DNA from: Candidatus Flexifilum breve
GTDB lineage: Bacteria; Chloroflexota; Anaerolineae; Aggregatilineales; Phototrophicaceae
Reading direction: 5' to 3'
NCBI GenBank assembly: GCA_016717205.1
Contig: JADKGC010000003.1
Location: 682,001 to 746,000 of the forward strand
DNA length: 64,000 nucleotides
Positions within the stretch are counted from its first letter, which is position 1; every line of letters starts with the position of its first letter. A program made the translations under genes and the position numbers. This document shows, one piece after another, positions 44,633-53,804 of the stretch. Below the pieces are notes generated by a model, which was given only the letters and a program-made list of their open reading frames with translations, did not search any database and was not told where the DNA came from.

Positions 44633-45819
44633 TGGCGAAGGGTAACACCAACCGGATTGACGAGTTATTGGCGTCGGTGACCACTGATCTGATGGGCGAT
44701 AGTCAGACAACGTTCCAAGACAACAGCATTCGTGTGGAACGTCTGCTGCTAGATATGGTGCGTCCTGATCCTGTACAACCACGCCGGGTGCTGCCGGAGA
44801 GCATTCACCTCCGGTTTCACAACAATCATGTCACACCGACGCAAGCCCTCCGCGAGCTGGTGCAGATCGTGCAGATTGCCGCGCGGCAACGGGGTCGACC
44901 GTTCAACAGCGTGCTCGAACTGCTGCCCAAGGCCGACGACGAGCACGAAGAGGAAACTGCGGTCAACCTGTCGCCCGAGGAGCAACTGCTGCACGATCTG
45001 GTCAATCTCTCTGTGACCATCCGCGATGATGGTCAGGTTAACCCGCTGACTGTTGTCGATGTCTCGCAGGGAGTCACGCGGCTGTTCCGCATCGAAACCG
45101 GCGAACGCCGCTACTGGGCGACCTGGTTACTCCGCGATTTCATCCCCAACTACACTGGCGATGGCATGATCCCTTGCATCATCATCCCCGAGCGGCAGTC
45201 GTCGGTTTTCCGGCAGGCGAAAGAGAACACAGCACGTTCTGGACTGACTGCGATTGCGCTGGCACGTCAAGCTGCGTTGCTGCTGCTTACGGTGCATGGC
45301 TACGAAATCCCGGCTTATGCGGTCGATAACAATTTCTACCGTCAAGCCTTGAAATTAGATCTTCGAGCAAAACGAGAGTACACCGACGCCACCCTTAGTG
45401 CCATGGGAGGCATCGGACGAATGCAATTCAGTCGGCTAAAAGCACTTCTCAAACTGTCCGATGAAGCACTGGAGTTAGCAGATCGCCATAACCTCGATGA
45501 ACGTAAGCTGCGGCCCATTCTGGAAGTCAGTCCCGAGTATCACGCTGAGATTGTGCGGCAAGTCGTCGATTTCAACCTGACAAGCAAGCAAGTTGAGGAA
45601 TTGTGTGTCGGTGAAGTCAGCGATAACGACAGCGATACTGATCCAATTCCAGCCAGTGCCGCCAAAATCGCGAAGGCGGCGCTCTCAACCAATAGCATCT
45701 CCGCACAGGACATAGCACGTGCGCTGATAAAACAAGAAGGTGATCTCAGCCTTGCCAAAGCTCGTCTAAACGCACTGAGAAGGTTGTTGGCGGAAACCGA
45801 GAATTACCTGACGGAGTAA
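44632..45819 (+). CDS. parB: ParB-like DNA-binding partition protein
   Basis: Centromere-binding protein candidate, 395 residues, atypical. The N-terminal ParB/Srx-like domain is extended (about 30-205) and includes PDPVQPRRVLPES, then IETGERRYWATWLL (the GERR box) and RQAKENTARSGLTAIALARQAALLLL. A helix-turn-helix-like region (about 235-320) includes SAMGGIGRMQFSRLKALLKLSDEALELADRHNLDERKLRPILEV. An acidic stretch (residues about 330-340) precedes a helical tail. It starts within the parA stop. A perfect 26-base palindrome at its stop codon is a candidate binding site. Confidence 0.85.
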   Translation: MAKGNTNRIDELLASVTTDLMGDSQTTFQDNSIRVERLLLDMVRPDPVQPRRVLPESIHLRFHNNHVTPTQALRELVQIVQIAARQRGRPFNSVLELLPKADDEHEEETAVNLSPEEQLLHDLVNLSVTIRDDGQVNPLTVVDVSQGVTRLFRIETGERRYWATWLLRDFIPNYTGDGMIPCIIIPERQSSVFRQAKENTARSGLTAIALARQAALLLLTVHGYEIPAYAVDNNFYRQALKLDLRAKREYTDATLSAMGGIGRMQFSRLKALLKLSDEALELADRHNLDERKLRPILEVSPEYHAEIVRQVVDFNLTSKQVEELCVGEVSDNDSDTDPIPASAAKIAKAALSTNSISAQDIARALIKQEGDLSLAKARLNALRRLLAETENYLTE

Positions 45820-45843
45820 TTTGTAACCCAGGGGTTACAAATT
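45818..45843. promoter_or_regulatory. Perfect palindrome at the parB stop, candidate parS or operator
   Basis: Arms AATTTGTAACCC and GGGTTACAAATT are exact complements separated by AG. No T-run follows, which argues against a terminator. Position beside parB suggests a ParB-binding centromere site, as an inference. Confidence 0.55.
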
Positions 45844-45926
45844 GGAGGACTAGCATGAATAGATCGACACGAGCACCGCCCTAGAAAAGAAAAGGCCCAC
45901 TGCGAGACGGCGTGTGGGCGGCGGAC

Positions 45927-45966
45927 TGTGATATTTGTGTGAACTGGACACTCACACTGTATCACA
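45927..45966. promoter_or_regulatory. Long imperfect inverted repeat before the primase gene
   Basis: TGTGATATTTGTGTGA and TCACACTGTATCACA pair over about 13 of 15 positions around 9 bases. It lies 87 bases before the primase start and could be an operator, origin element or attenuator. With the palindrome at the parB stop it makes the spacer 45820-46053 unusually symmetric. Confidence 0.45.
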
Positions 45967-46053
45967 GCCTGTCCCCCCGTGCAACTGAAGATCCATTTTC
46001 AACTGTGTTTTTTGACACGAGTTTACTTCAACGTTGCCTGGAGACAGAGAGCC

Positions 46054-48615
46054 ATGAGTATTGATCTGGAGCAGATTCGCTCCGCTAACCCGATTGAACA
46101 ACTGATTGGTGAGAAGTTCGCGCTCAAGCGGCAGGGGACCCGGTTGGTCGGCGTGGAACACGACAGCTTGGTGGTGACGCCGCAGACCGGATTGTACTTT
46201 TGGAACTCCCGCAGCGAACATGGGGATGTGTTCGATTTCGTGGGACGTCATCACTTGGGTTACGAAAGCCGCTGGAACAACCGTGATGCGGCCATGTTTA
46301 TGGAAGCAGTACGTCATCTGGCCCAGCGGGCAGGCATCCGCATCGACGAGGGCCACGATTTTCGCAAGTCACCGAGTTGGGCGGAGCGCCAACTGATCCA
46401 GCGCCTGCACGAGGCGCTGCTGAACACGCCCTCTGCTCTCGACTATGTGACGAAAACACGTGGTTGGCAACTCGCGACCGTGCGGAGTGTGTGGCTCGGC
46501 TTCATGCCCGCGGACAAACGGAAGCTGCTCGCCGACCTGAATTTGCCTGACAAATGGCGCAGTGTGATCGCCAAGTTTCCCGCTGGCATGCTGGTCTACG
46601 TCCATCTGGAACGGGGGCGTTTGGGGTATCTGAGCGGACGGTCGATCAGCGGGAAACAGCACTACAACCCGCCGCGTGAGCTGATCGGCGAGCGCCGCCC
46701 GTATGGCAATCACCTGTACGCTCCCGATGTCGATCAGCTGGTGTTGGTCGAAGGGCAGGCGGACGCGATCACCTTTGGCGAATGGGGTTTTCCGGCGTTG
46801 GCCGTAGCGGGAATGCATGTTTCGGATGAATTGCTGATGGCACTGCGGAAGCATCGCCGCGTGTTTGTCGCCCTCGACAATACGCCGGATGCCGCCCAGA
46901 AGAATCAGGAGCTAGCGCGGCACTTAGGCAAGACCGCGCTGATTCCGCGGTTGCCCACTGGCGTAAAGGACGCCAACGACTGGCTGATACAAGGCGGCAG
47001 TGCAGAGGAGGTGCAGGTAGTGCTCAACAAAGCGAAAACGTGGCTCCAGACTGAGATCGAGCGGGTTGCTTTTCTCGATGGTCTCGAAAAGAAGGATGCA
47101 ATCCGGGCGTTGTTCACCCACGCCGTTGATCTGGATGAGATGGAATTGAGCGAGTTTCGGTCGGCGCTGGCGAAACAGGGGATGAAAGGTCGCGCCTTCA
47201 ACGATCTGCTGCGCGCTGCACGCAAGCAGGAGGAGCAGCAGGCAGACAACGAGATGCCGCAGATTCTAGGCGATGACGTCCCGCTGCTCTCGCCGGCATT
47301 GGGTTTTCAGCGCAATGTGGCCATCGTGACTGTGTCGGTCGTCGAACGTACCAAGGACAAGAAACTCAACACGCAGCCGTATCTGGTGACCTCATCCCGC
47401 GAGCTGGTGCGGCTGAGTGATGAGCAGATCATCAAACTGGACGGGCATGAAGTTGCGCTGCGGGTGCTGCCGGAAGGGTCGGAATTCCTCATGCGCTGGC
47501 GGTTTAGCGATATCCAGAAGTTTCTCAACGGTGAGACGGTCGATGCCGGGCAGGTCTTTCGCGAGGTGCATGACCTGTTCACCCGCTATGTCGATTTTCG
47601 TTCCCCGGTCGAGAGCGCGATTCTGACCCTCTGGACAATTGGGACCTACTTCTACACGATGTTTCCGGCGTATCCCTATCTCGCGCTGAATGGCCCGAAG
47701 AACAGCGGCAAGTCAACCGTGATGCGCGTGCTCCAGCCGCTAGCCTTCAATATGGTGACGACCTCCGATCCGACCGGACCATCGATGTTTCGGCTCATCC
47801 ACTACACGAGCTGCACCGTCGGCATCGACGAAGCCGAGCGCTATCACAACCCGAAAGACCCGGGTATGCAGCAGATTCGCCAACTGCTCAACAGCGGCTA
47901 CAAGCAGGGCATGCCGGCGATTCGCCTCATTGGTGAAGACATGAAGCCGCAGGCGTTCGATGTGTACTCCCCTAAGATTCTTGCTGCGATTGCTGGTTTG
48001 GAGGACATTCTCGCTTCACGCTGCATCGCGATTCCGATGCGCCGCACGGACAAGAAGCTACCATCGTTTCCACCAGATTTCGACGGAGCAGGTTTGCGCC
48101 ACCAACTCTATACGCTGGCGCTGACGCACTTCAGAACGGTCTACACCAACTACGCGGAACGTCCAGCGCTGCACACACTCCACAATCGTTCGGGCGAACT
48201 GTGGTCGCCGCTCGTCGCACTGGCAGCGTTCTTCGAGGAGCAGGGCGGAGTAAACGGCTTACTTGAAGCAATTGCCACCGCGGCTGAGACTGACGAGCAG
48301 ATCAGTGAAGGCAAGGCGCTGAGCGAACGTGAGGAGGCTGTCCTCCAGGCCCTCGAACTGCTGACTCGCGACCATGATGGCATTGTCTGGATCAAGGCAA
48401 CCACCCTGCGTGAACGAGTAGCGCGGCTGATTGGCCAACCCGCCGAAAAACTGGGGGATGCCCAGTGGATCGGGCATATCCTCAAGCGCCTGCATTTGCT
48501 GGATGAGGCGGGACGCAAACGCAGCATGGATGGCATTGCCTACGCGGTACGCTCATTCGATGTGACCGATATGATGCGCCGCTATGACGTCGCGATTCTG
48601 CATGAGGAACGCTAG
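46054..48615 (+). CDS. Primase-helicase-like replication protein (zinc-finger/Toprim and P-loop domains)
   Basis: Large replication protein of 853 residues. The N-terminus (about 1-100) resembles the DnaG/CHC2 primase start but lacks the usual zinc-binding Cys: DLEQIRSANPIEQLIGEKFALKRQGTRLVGVEHDSLVVTPQTGLYFWNSRSEHGDVFDFV. Toprim motifs follow (VLVEGQADAITFGEWGFPALAVAGMHVSD and FVALDNTPDA, about 225-285). The C-terminal half has a P-loop YLALNGPKNSGKSTVMRVLQPL near 550 and Walker B TVGIDEAERY. The start at 46054 was chosen where homology to primases begins. It looks like the self-contained replication gene of a plasmid or ICE. Confidence 0.82.
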   Translation: MSIDLEQIRSANPIEQLIGEKFALKRQGTRLVGVEHDSLVVTPQTGLYFWNSRSEHGDVFDFVGRHHLGYESRWNNRDAAMFMEAVRHLAQRAGIRIDEGHDFRKSPSWAERQLIQRLHEALLNTPSALDYVTKTRGWQLATVRSVWLGFMPADKRKLLADLNLPDKWRSVIAKFPAGMLVYVHLERGRLGYLSGRSISGKQHYNPPRELIGERRPYGNHLYAPDVDQLVLVEGQADAITFGEWGFPALAVAGMHVSDELLMALRKHRRVFVALDNTPDAAQKNQELARHLGKTALIPRLPTGVKDANDWLIQGGSAEEVQVVLNKAKTWLQTEIERVAFLDGLEKKDAIRALFTHAVDLDEMELSEFRSALAKQGMKGRAFNDLLRAARKQEEQQADNEMPQILGDDVPLLSPALGFQRNVAIVTVSVVERTKDKKLNTQPYLVTSSRELVRLSDEQIIKLDGHEVALRVLPEGSEFLMRWRFSDIQKFLNGETVDAGQVFREVHDLFTRYVDFRSPVESAILTLWTIGTYFYTMFPAYPYLALNGPKNSGKSTVMRVLQPLAFNMVTTSDPTGPSMFRLIHYTSCTVGIDEAERYHNPKDPGMQQIRQLLNSGYKQGMPAIRLIGEDMKPQAFDVYSPKILAAIAGLEDILASRCIAIPMRRTDKKLPSFPPDFDGAGLRHQLYTLALTHFRTVYTNYAERPALHTLHNRSGELWSPLVALAAFFEEQGGVNGLLEAIATAAETDEQISEGKALSEREEAVLQALELLTRDHDGIVWIKATTLRERVARLIGQPAEKLGDAQWIGHILKRLHLLDEAGRKRSMDGIAYAVRSFDVTDMMRRYDVAILHEER

Positions 48616-48936
48616 AAAAACCGTACATACCGTACATACCCTTCATATCTGAAAGAGGAGCGATGAAGGGTATGTCGGGTTATCGATTCCTAGGTGTCCG
48701 TCTTTGGGTTACGCTTGGGGCAGTGAGCCTTTTCTTCTCGGTGCGTTCCAGCATCTTGATGCTCTCCACATTGGGTAGATGCTCTGGCATCGTTCCGCCA
48801 AGTTACGCGATCGCCCGGCGAACGACGACACCGGTTTCATAGTGCGCGACATTCGCCGCATCTTTACCCTGTGTAAAACGTCAAAGGCGTGAGACAGGAG
48901 CGGGTTCAAAATTAACGGATACTTTCGCACTCTCAT
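48616..48936. other. Gap after the primase gene, with repeats near its left end
   Basis: Two adjacent 9-base copies of CCGTACATA (48621-48638) run into the inverted repeat at 48635-48674. The remainder has short open frames without recognisable homology. It may contain the right end of the ParAB/primase module. Confidence 0.45.
48635..48674. promoter_or_regulatory. Inverted repeat with 12-bp arms after the primase gene
   Basis: CATACCCTTCAT and ATGAAGGGTATG pair perfectly around 16 bases. There is no T-run, so a weak terminator or binding site are both possible. Confidence 0.5.
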
Positions 48937-49995
48937 TTACTCGCCCATGCCCATGGCGTCGCCCATACCCATCCCCATGCCAGCGTTTCCCATGCCCATG
49001 CCCATCCCGTCACAGTGCCAGTGTCCCATCCCCATGGCATCCAGGTGATACCAGCAGTTACTTTCGACACTGATATTGTTAACGATGGCAATATTCACGA
49101 CAACGAGGACGATCCCAGTGTTACTTGCCTCGAAATTGCCTTGCACACTGACAAAACTTCCGGGCTGCACGGTTTGCAGCAAGGGATCGTTAGGCGCAAG
49201 TTGAACAGAAATGCCGTTGACGACCAGAATATTTCCGTTGATGGCTTCTACCGGGCCGTCGAGGCCGACAGTCGCGCGATTATCAGCCGCGGGGGCTGAT
49301 GCCTCTGGAAGGTTGCTGACCACCGCGGCAAGCACCACCCCGCTGCCGGCGAGCACACCTTCTACTCGAACCATATCCCCCACATCAATGATTTGTAGAA
49401 TCGGGTGCTCGGGGTCGACTTCAATCTGAAAGCCATAAATGGTTACCACATTGTCCGTGATGCTGGTCACCGGTCCTTCGATCGTGACCATGCTGTCCGC
49501 GGTTGGCGTCGGCAGGGGAATCGGTGTGCCAGAAGGGGCTACTTGGGCAGTGGGCGATAGCGTCAGGGTCAGACTTGGATGCAATTCTGGCGCGACTGAG
49601 TGCGTCAGATGCATGACCTCGGTTGCGGTTGCCGCGACAATGGGCATTGTCGCGGTTGGCGTCGGTGCGCCCGCGATTTGATTTTCGGGTGTGGCGGTCG
49701 GTACGAAAGTTTCGCCCGGTGCGGCATTATTGGGGTTTCCATTTTGGACAACTATCAGCAGTCCCACGACCAACACAACAACTGCCGCCGCGACCCAAAT
49801 GGGCGTCGGATGAAACGAAAACCGCGGACGGAGACCGGGGGCCTGCGGTTGTCCCGGCGCAATTGTTCCACGAAATTCGCTGAGCATGGACTGCCGAATC
49901 GCCTCACGAGCTGCCGCATCAAGTTTGGGCTTCGCTACTGCCTGGATCCGCTGGATAAGCTGACGTTCTTCAGGGGAAAGCTGATCGTCGATCAC
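48937..49995 (-). CDS. Membrane-anchored DUF5666-like protein with Gly-Met repeat tail, probable anti-sigma partner
   Basis: Protein of 352 residues. A cytoplasmic N-terminal part (about 1-65: EERQLIQRIQAVAKPKLDAAAREAIRQSML) precedes one helix (about 68-88). A Pro/Thr linker (about 95-165) leads to two DUF5666-like beta modules (about 168-230 and 240-305: VTSITDNVVTIYGFQIEV; VEAINGNILVVNGISVQL). The tail has WHCDGMGMGMG repeats. Its start overlaps the ECF sigma gene stop by 4 bases, the arrangement of an anti-sigma factor. A near-identical C-terminal half is found in the divergent secreted protein at 50.8 kb. Role of the repeats unknown; Met and His suggest metal. Confidence 0.75.
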   Translation of the reverse strand: MIDDQLSPEERQLIQRIQAVAKPKLDAAAREAIRQSMLSEFRGTIAPGQPQAPGLRPRFSFHPTPIWVAAAVVVLVVGLLIVVQNGNPNNAAPGETFVPTATPENQIAGAPTPTATMPIVAATATEVMHLTHSVAPELHPSLTLTLSPTAQVAPSGTPIPLPTPTADSMVTIEGPVTSITDNVVTIYGFQIEVDPEHPILQIIDVGDMVRVEGVLAGSGVVLAAVVSNLPEASAPAADNRATVGLDGPVEAINGNILVVNGISVQLAPNDPLLQTVQPGSFVSVQGNFEASNTGIVLVVVNIAIVNNISVESNCWYHLDAMGMGHWHCDGMGMGMGNAGMGMGMGDAMGMGE

Positions 49996-50570
49996 TGCTC
50001 ATCCCCCTTCTGCTGTCCGAGGTTCGCATCCACGCGCTCGAATTGTTTGGCGAGGGCTTTTAAAGCTCGGTGCTGCATGGCTCGTAACGCATCGGCAGAT
50101 TTGTTCATAATGGTGGCGATTTCGGTATGCGGCAGATTCTCCATAAATCGCAGGAGCAGTAGATCCTGGTATTCTTCCGGTAATGCGCGGATCGCCAGAT
50201 GGAGGCGCAGTTGATCCTCCGAACGCGCCAGACGCTCAATCGGATCCGTATCATCACTCGCCACTTCATCCAGCAAAGACCCAGCGCTGACCCATTTTCG
50301 CTGGCGATAGTGGTCAACAATCAGGTTTGCGGCGATTCGAAACAGCCAGGCACGCAAGGGCGTTCCTTGATCGCGGTAGTTTGCCAGACCCCGTACCATC
50401 CGCAAAAACACTTCAGAAGTTAAGTCCTCGGCGGTAGACTTTGAGTCCACCCGATAGCGCACGTACTCGAAAATCGCATCCACATGCGTTTCATAAAGGA
50501 GACTGACGGCCCCTTCATCGCCGCTCTGAGCTTGTGTGATGAGTTCCCGCTCATTCGGTGGCTGGTGCAT
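49992..50570 (-). CDS. ECF RNA polymerase sigma factor
   Basis: Sigma factor of 192 residues. Region 2 has VSLLYETHVDAIFEYVRYRVDSKSTAEDLTSEVFLRMVRGLANYRDQG, where ECF factors have DxxQDxF-type sequence. Region 4 has LAIRALPEEYQDLLLLRFMENLPHTEIATIMNKSADALRAMQHRALKAL. The gene is followed, with a 4-base overlap, by the membrane-anchored DUF5666-like gene, the probable anti-sigma factor. A 213-base gap separates it from the divergent operon, which it may control. Confidence 0.92.
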   Translation of the reverse strand: MHQPPNERELITQAQSGDEGAVSLLYETHVDAIFEYVRYRVDSKSTAEDLTSEVFLRMVRGLANYRDQGTPLRAWLFRIAANLIVDHYRQRKWVSAGSLLDEVASDDTDPIERLARSEDQLRLHLAIRALPEEYQDLLLLRFMENLPHTEIATIMNKSADALRAMQHRALKALAKQFERVDANLGQQKGDEQ

Positions 50571-50783
50571 GAACTTTCCATAACCTGATGAGTGTGTCCC
50601 AGCTCTTCACCATCTGGTGACACATCCTTACGGATTCAAACGGATACGATCACAGTGTGTGACGATTCGACCATCGTTGACAGTACCTTTAGCCTATTTT
50701 ACCTGTTTGGACTGAAAGTCGCGTCATACCGGAGGTGCAGCTTCGTTTAAAGGGTTAACCGCATATCACGAAGGAGTATTCTC

Positions 50784-51695
50784 GTGAATCATTCTTCGCC
50801 AACTCATCGTTTATATCTGGTCGTTATCGTAGTCGTGTGCGCCGCTGTTCTCATTGTGCTGCCAGCGACGATCCGCGCACAGGCAACCGTCACGCCGGAG
50901 GGCAGTCCGATTGAAATCACGGGGGTCGTGAGCCAGATGGGTGTCGGCACGCTGACGGTCGCGGGGTTGACCGTGGACGTCAGCCCGATTACGCTCGATG
51001 CCAACATCACAGTCGGGACAACCGTGACGGTCACCGGCTATCTGCTGCCGACGAATGTGGTCGTTGCTCAGGTGGTCATTCTCAACCTTGGCACAACCGC
51101 CACCCCCACCCTGACCCCGGCAGCGACGCTCACGCCAAGTCCCACAGCCGCACCCGATGTTGTCATTGTCATTGAAGGGCCGGTCGTGAACATCGTCACG
51201 AACATCATCACCGTGTATGACTTCCAGATTGAGGTCGAACCGGCGAACCCGATCTTGAACATCATTGATATCGGTGATGTCATTCACGTCGAAGGTTCGT
51301 TCGGCGCGTTCGGCGTGATTGTCGCCAGTGTGGTCAGCAATGTCTCCACAACGACGGCGGTGACCACCGGTGCGACGGTGAGTCTGGATGGCCCGGTTGA
51401 GGCGATCAATGGCAATGTCGTTGTCGTCAATGGCATTCCAGTTCAATTTGCTCCCGACGATCCGCGTTTGGCGGGGCTGCGTGTCGGTGATTTTCTCAAC
51501 GTTCAGGGGAATTTTGAAGGCAGCGGCGCGACCATCGTGTTGATCGTCATCAATGTCACCGTCATCAACAATGTCGTTGTCGATGACAACCCTTACTGCT
51601 GGTTCCATGTCGATGGCATGGGCATGGGACATTGGCACTGCGACGGGATGGGGATGGGCATGGGGATGGGGATGGGCATGGGGATGGGCGGTTGA
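50784..51695 (+). CDS. Secreted DUF5666-like protein with Gly-Met repeat tail
   Basis: Exported protein of 303 residues with signal peptide (about 1-31, ending TIRAQ). It has three DUF5666-like beta modules (about 40-100; 130-190: VNIITNIITVYDFQIEV; 205-270: VEAINGNVVVVNGIPVQF) separated by a Thr/Pro linker. It ends CWFHVDGMGMGHWHCDGM and then GMGMGM repeats to the last residues. The second half closely parallels the membrane-anchored protein encoded divergently. The 3' end overlaps the next gene start (TGATG). A metal-binding role of the Met/His tail is inference; the function of the DUF5666 domain is not known. Confidence 0.75.
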   Translation: MNHSSPTHRLYLVVIVVVCAAVLIVLPATIRAQATVTPEGSPIEITGVVSQMGVGTLTVAGLTVDVSPITLDANITVGTTVTVTGYLLPTNVVVAQVVILNLGTTATPTLTPAATLTPSPTAAPDVVIVIEGPVVNIVTNIITVYDFQIEVEPANPILNIIDIGDVIHVEGSFGAFGVIVASVVSNVSTTTAVTTGATVSLDGPVEAINGNVVVVNGIPVQFAPDDPRLAGLRVGDFLNVQGNFEGSGATIVLIVINVTVINNVVVDDNPYCWFHVDGMGMGHWHCDGMGMGMGMGMGMGMGG

Positions 51696-53236
51696 TGACC
51701 GGGCGCGATACCGTGCAGATTTCCAGTCAGAAACCATCAACCCCAGCGCTAGCTATGGTGAATTGGCAGCGAACAGGTCCGTTTTTGATCGTCTTTTTCA
51801 GCGGCGCCAATCTCATCCTCGTTCAATGGGTGATGACGCGGGAAGTCACCACCCTGCTGCTGGGGACGGAGTTGGTCATTCTGCTGATTTCCGTCTCCTA
51901 TTTCATTGGTGTGTCTATTGGCTATCTCCTGGCTGGGCGCATCAAGCGCACCTGGCTGCCGATCTTAGGAGTTTTGACGCTGATCCTGCATCTGACGCTG
52001 CCGGTCACGTTCCGCGGATTGGTCGCATGGCTCGGTTCAAATAACGCGTATTGGGCCGCATTCCTCGTACTTCCTAGCCTGACACCGTTTGTCGTGCCGA
52101 TGTTTTACAGCATCTTCCTACCGCACTTTGTGGACGATGGTGAAGTGGGTCTGGGGCCGCTGTACCTCACGGAATTACTCGGTTCAATTTGTGGGATCGG
52201 TGTGCTGGTTTTTCTGGCTGATCTGGGAGTCCAAACCGTGTATGTTGTCTACACGCTTGGGCTCATCGCCATACTGGTCAGTCTGGGCATCCGCCGTTGG
52301 TTGGTTGGCCTGTTGACGGTCGTCAGCGCGTTGTGGCTGGCCATGTTTCCGGTCGCCAATGGGTGGAGTAACACGCTCTGGTATACGACGCTGCTCGGAT
52401 TCCCCGAAGGCACAACCGTCCTCTTTTCGGGATACAGCCCGTACCAGAAGGTCGATGTCCTGCAGCTGCCTGATGGGGGGCGCGCCCTCTACCTCGATGG
52501 TCTAGACCATTTCAACGGCTCGTATGGTATCCGCCTCAATATCATTGTTGGCACCGTGCCAGCCACACTCATTGAGCCGGAAAACTCACTGGTCATTGGG
52601 GCGGGGGCGATGCAGACCGAAGAACTCATCGCCTCTCGTGGCGGGCATGTCACCACCGTCGAGCTCGACCCCATGGTTGCCGATGTCGGGGAGCGCCTAT
52701 TTTATCAGTATAACCGGATGGACACGCTCACAAATCGCACAGTCGTCGTCGATGATGCCAAACACTTTCTCGCCAATACCGACGTGCGCTATGACCTGAT
52801 CGTTGCCGACACCCCGGCAGCCTTGAGCATTCAGCCAGCGACCTTGTACTCGGTACCGTTCTATCAATCGATTCACGACCACCTGACAGCAGAGGGGGTT
52901 TTTGTCGGCAATATGACAAGCGCCTTCGTGCCGGGTGACAATATCTCGCGGCGGGTCGCGGCGTCGGCTTTGCAAGTCTTCGATGAGGTGCTGGTGATAA
53001 CGCCAGCGTCGGTCGGTTGGAGTTTCATCCTAGCTGCCGACAACCTGCCGTTCACCCGTGAAGAACTTGACGCTGCCTTGCGCCAGAACGGCGAGGTGCA
53101 GTTTTCCACCTTTGATACGCTGGCCGTACGGGCCGTCGTTGGCAACGCCGCTCCGATCACCCTCGACTCGATGGACTTTGTCTTGCAGACCAGCCTCGAA
53201 TGGATTAATGAACGCCTGCGTTGGGGAGAGGAGTGA
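51695..53236 (+). CDS. Spermidine-synthase-like protein with N-terminal membrane domain
   Basis: Protein of 513 residues. The first half has about seven helices (from FLIVFFSGANLILVQWVMTREV, about residue 26, to about 215). The second half is a spermidine-synthase-type Rossmann domain: SGYSPYQKVDVLQLPDGGRALYLDGLDHFN, VIGAGAMQTEELIASRGGHVTTVELDP, VVVDDAKHFLANTDVRYDLIVADTP. Fused membrane plus synthase-like proteins are common and mostly uncharacterised; true spermidine synthesis is unlikely without further evidence. The start codon at 51695 shares a base with the upstream stop; a longer frame into the GGATGG repeats is not meaningful. Confidence 0.8.
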   Translation: MTGRDTVQISSQKPSTPALAMVNWQRTGPFLIVFFSGANLILVQWVMTREVTTLLLGTELVILLISVSYFIGVSIGYLLAGRIKRTWLPILGVLTLILHLTLPVTFRGLVAWLGSNNAYWAAFLVLPSLTPFVVPMFYSIFLPHFVDDGEVGLGPLYLTELLGSICGIGVLVFLADLGVQTVYVVYTLGLIAILVSLGIRRWLVGLLTVVSALWLAMFPVANGWSNTLWYTTLLGFPEGTTVLFSGYSPYQKVDVLQLPDGGRALYLDGLDHFNGSYGIRLNIIVGTVPATLIEPENSLVIGAGAMQTEELIASRGGHVTTVELDPMVADVGERLFYQYNRMDTLTNRTVVVDDAKHFLANTDVRYDLIVADTPAALSIQPATLYSVPFYQSIHDHLTAEGVFVGNMTSAFVPGDNISRRVAASALQVFDEVLVITPASVGWSFILAADNLPFTREELDAALRQNGEVQFSTFDTLAVRAVVGNAAPITLDSMDFVLQTSLEWINERLRWGEE

Positions 53237-53240
53237 ACAC

Positions 53241-53804
53241 ATGCAATTCCTCCGTTGGGTTTACCCGTCATTGGTTGGTTTTCTGCTGGGGCTGCTGCAA
53301 ACCGGGCTGTTCTTTCAACTGACCTTCACGCTCTCATCCAGTTTTCGAACCTTCCTGATGATTACGGTTTGCTGGCTCTTGGGGAGCAGTGCCGGTATCT
53401 GGGCTGCGAAGCGCGTCCACCTACATCTCAACGGCTTCACGCTGCTGGCCTTGTTCACCTACTTCGCCTGTGCGGTGCTGCTCGGTCTAGCACCGTTCAA
53501 CACGCAGTTGTGGCCCCTTTATGGCCTGCTCATCATGTTCATCGGCCTCTATCCCGGTGTGTTCTTCGTCAGACTGGGCGCGTTTTATACGGCGCGCCAA
53601 TTATTCTTCCGCGAAAATAACGGCTTCATCATCGGTCTCGTTACCGGTACGCTGTTATTCCTCGCCATTGGGCGGATAGCCCTGTGGGCGATGCCGACTC
53701 TCGCCGCCGGTTTCGTCGTGCCGTGTACCCTGCTGGTCTATAACCGGGCGCGTCTCAATCCGCCGCCTAGTCAAATCGCTTCACTAATGGAGGAAACAGC
53801 ATGA
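53241..53804 (+). CDS. Small membrane protein, partner of the synthase-like protein
   Basis: Predicted integral membrane protein of 187 residues with about five or six helices (first MQFLRWVYPSLVGFLLGLLQTGLFFQLTF). It lacks known motifs. It resembles half of the membrane domain of fused MFS/spermidine-synthase-like proteins, so it may complete the channel-like part of the protein encoded 4 bases upstream. GGAGAGGAG lies just before its ATG. The next gene overlaps its stop. Confidence 0.65.
   Translation: MQFLRWVYPSLVGFLLGLLQTGLFFQLTFTLSSSFRTFLMITVCWLLGSSAGIWAAKRVHLHLNGFTLLALFTYFACAVLLGLAPFNTQLWPLYGLLIMFIGLYPGVFFVRLGAFYTARQLFFRENNGFIIGLVTGTLLFLAIGRIALWAMPTLAAGFVVPCTLLVYNRARLNPPPSQIASLMEETA

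Larger units (their letters stand above)
43808..48615 (+). mobile_element. ParA-ParB-primase module, likely from an integrated plasmid or ICE
   Basis: Three genes in one direction encode partition and replication functions typical of plasmids and integrative elements, with palindromes between parB and the primase. A diverged relic of the primase gene lies 17 kb away, which shows that this kind of element has entered the region more than once. No integrase, relaxase or clear att site is visible, so the ends are unknown. Confidence 0.5.

Noticed and set aside
48709..48936. 75-codon minus-strand open frame next to the primase module
   Set aside because: No homology, no ribosome site, basic low-information composition.
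51632..51694. Longer start for the synthase-like protein within the GGATGG repeats
   Set aside because: It would translate simple repeat DNA in another frame; the ATG at 51695 coupled to the upstream stop is more natural.
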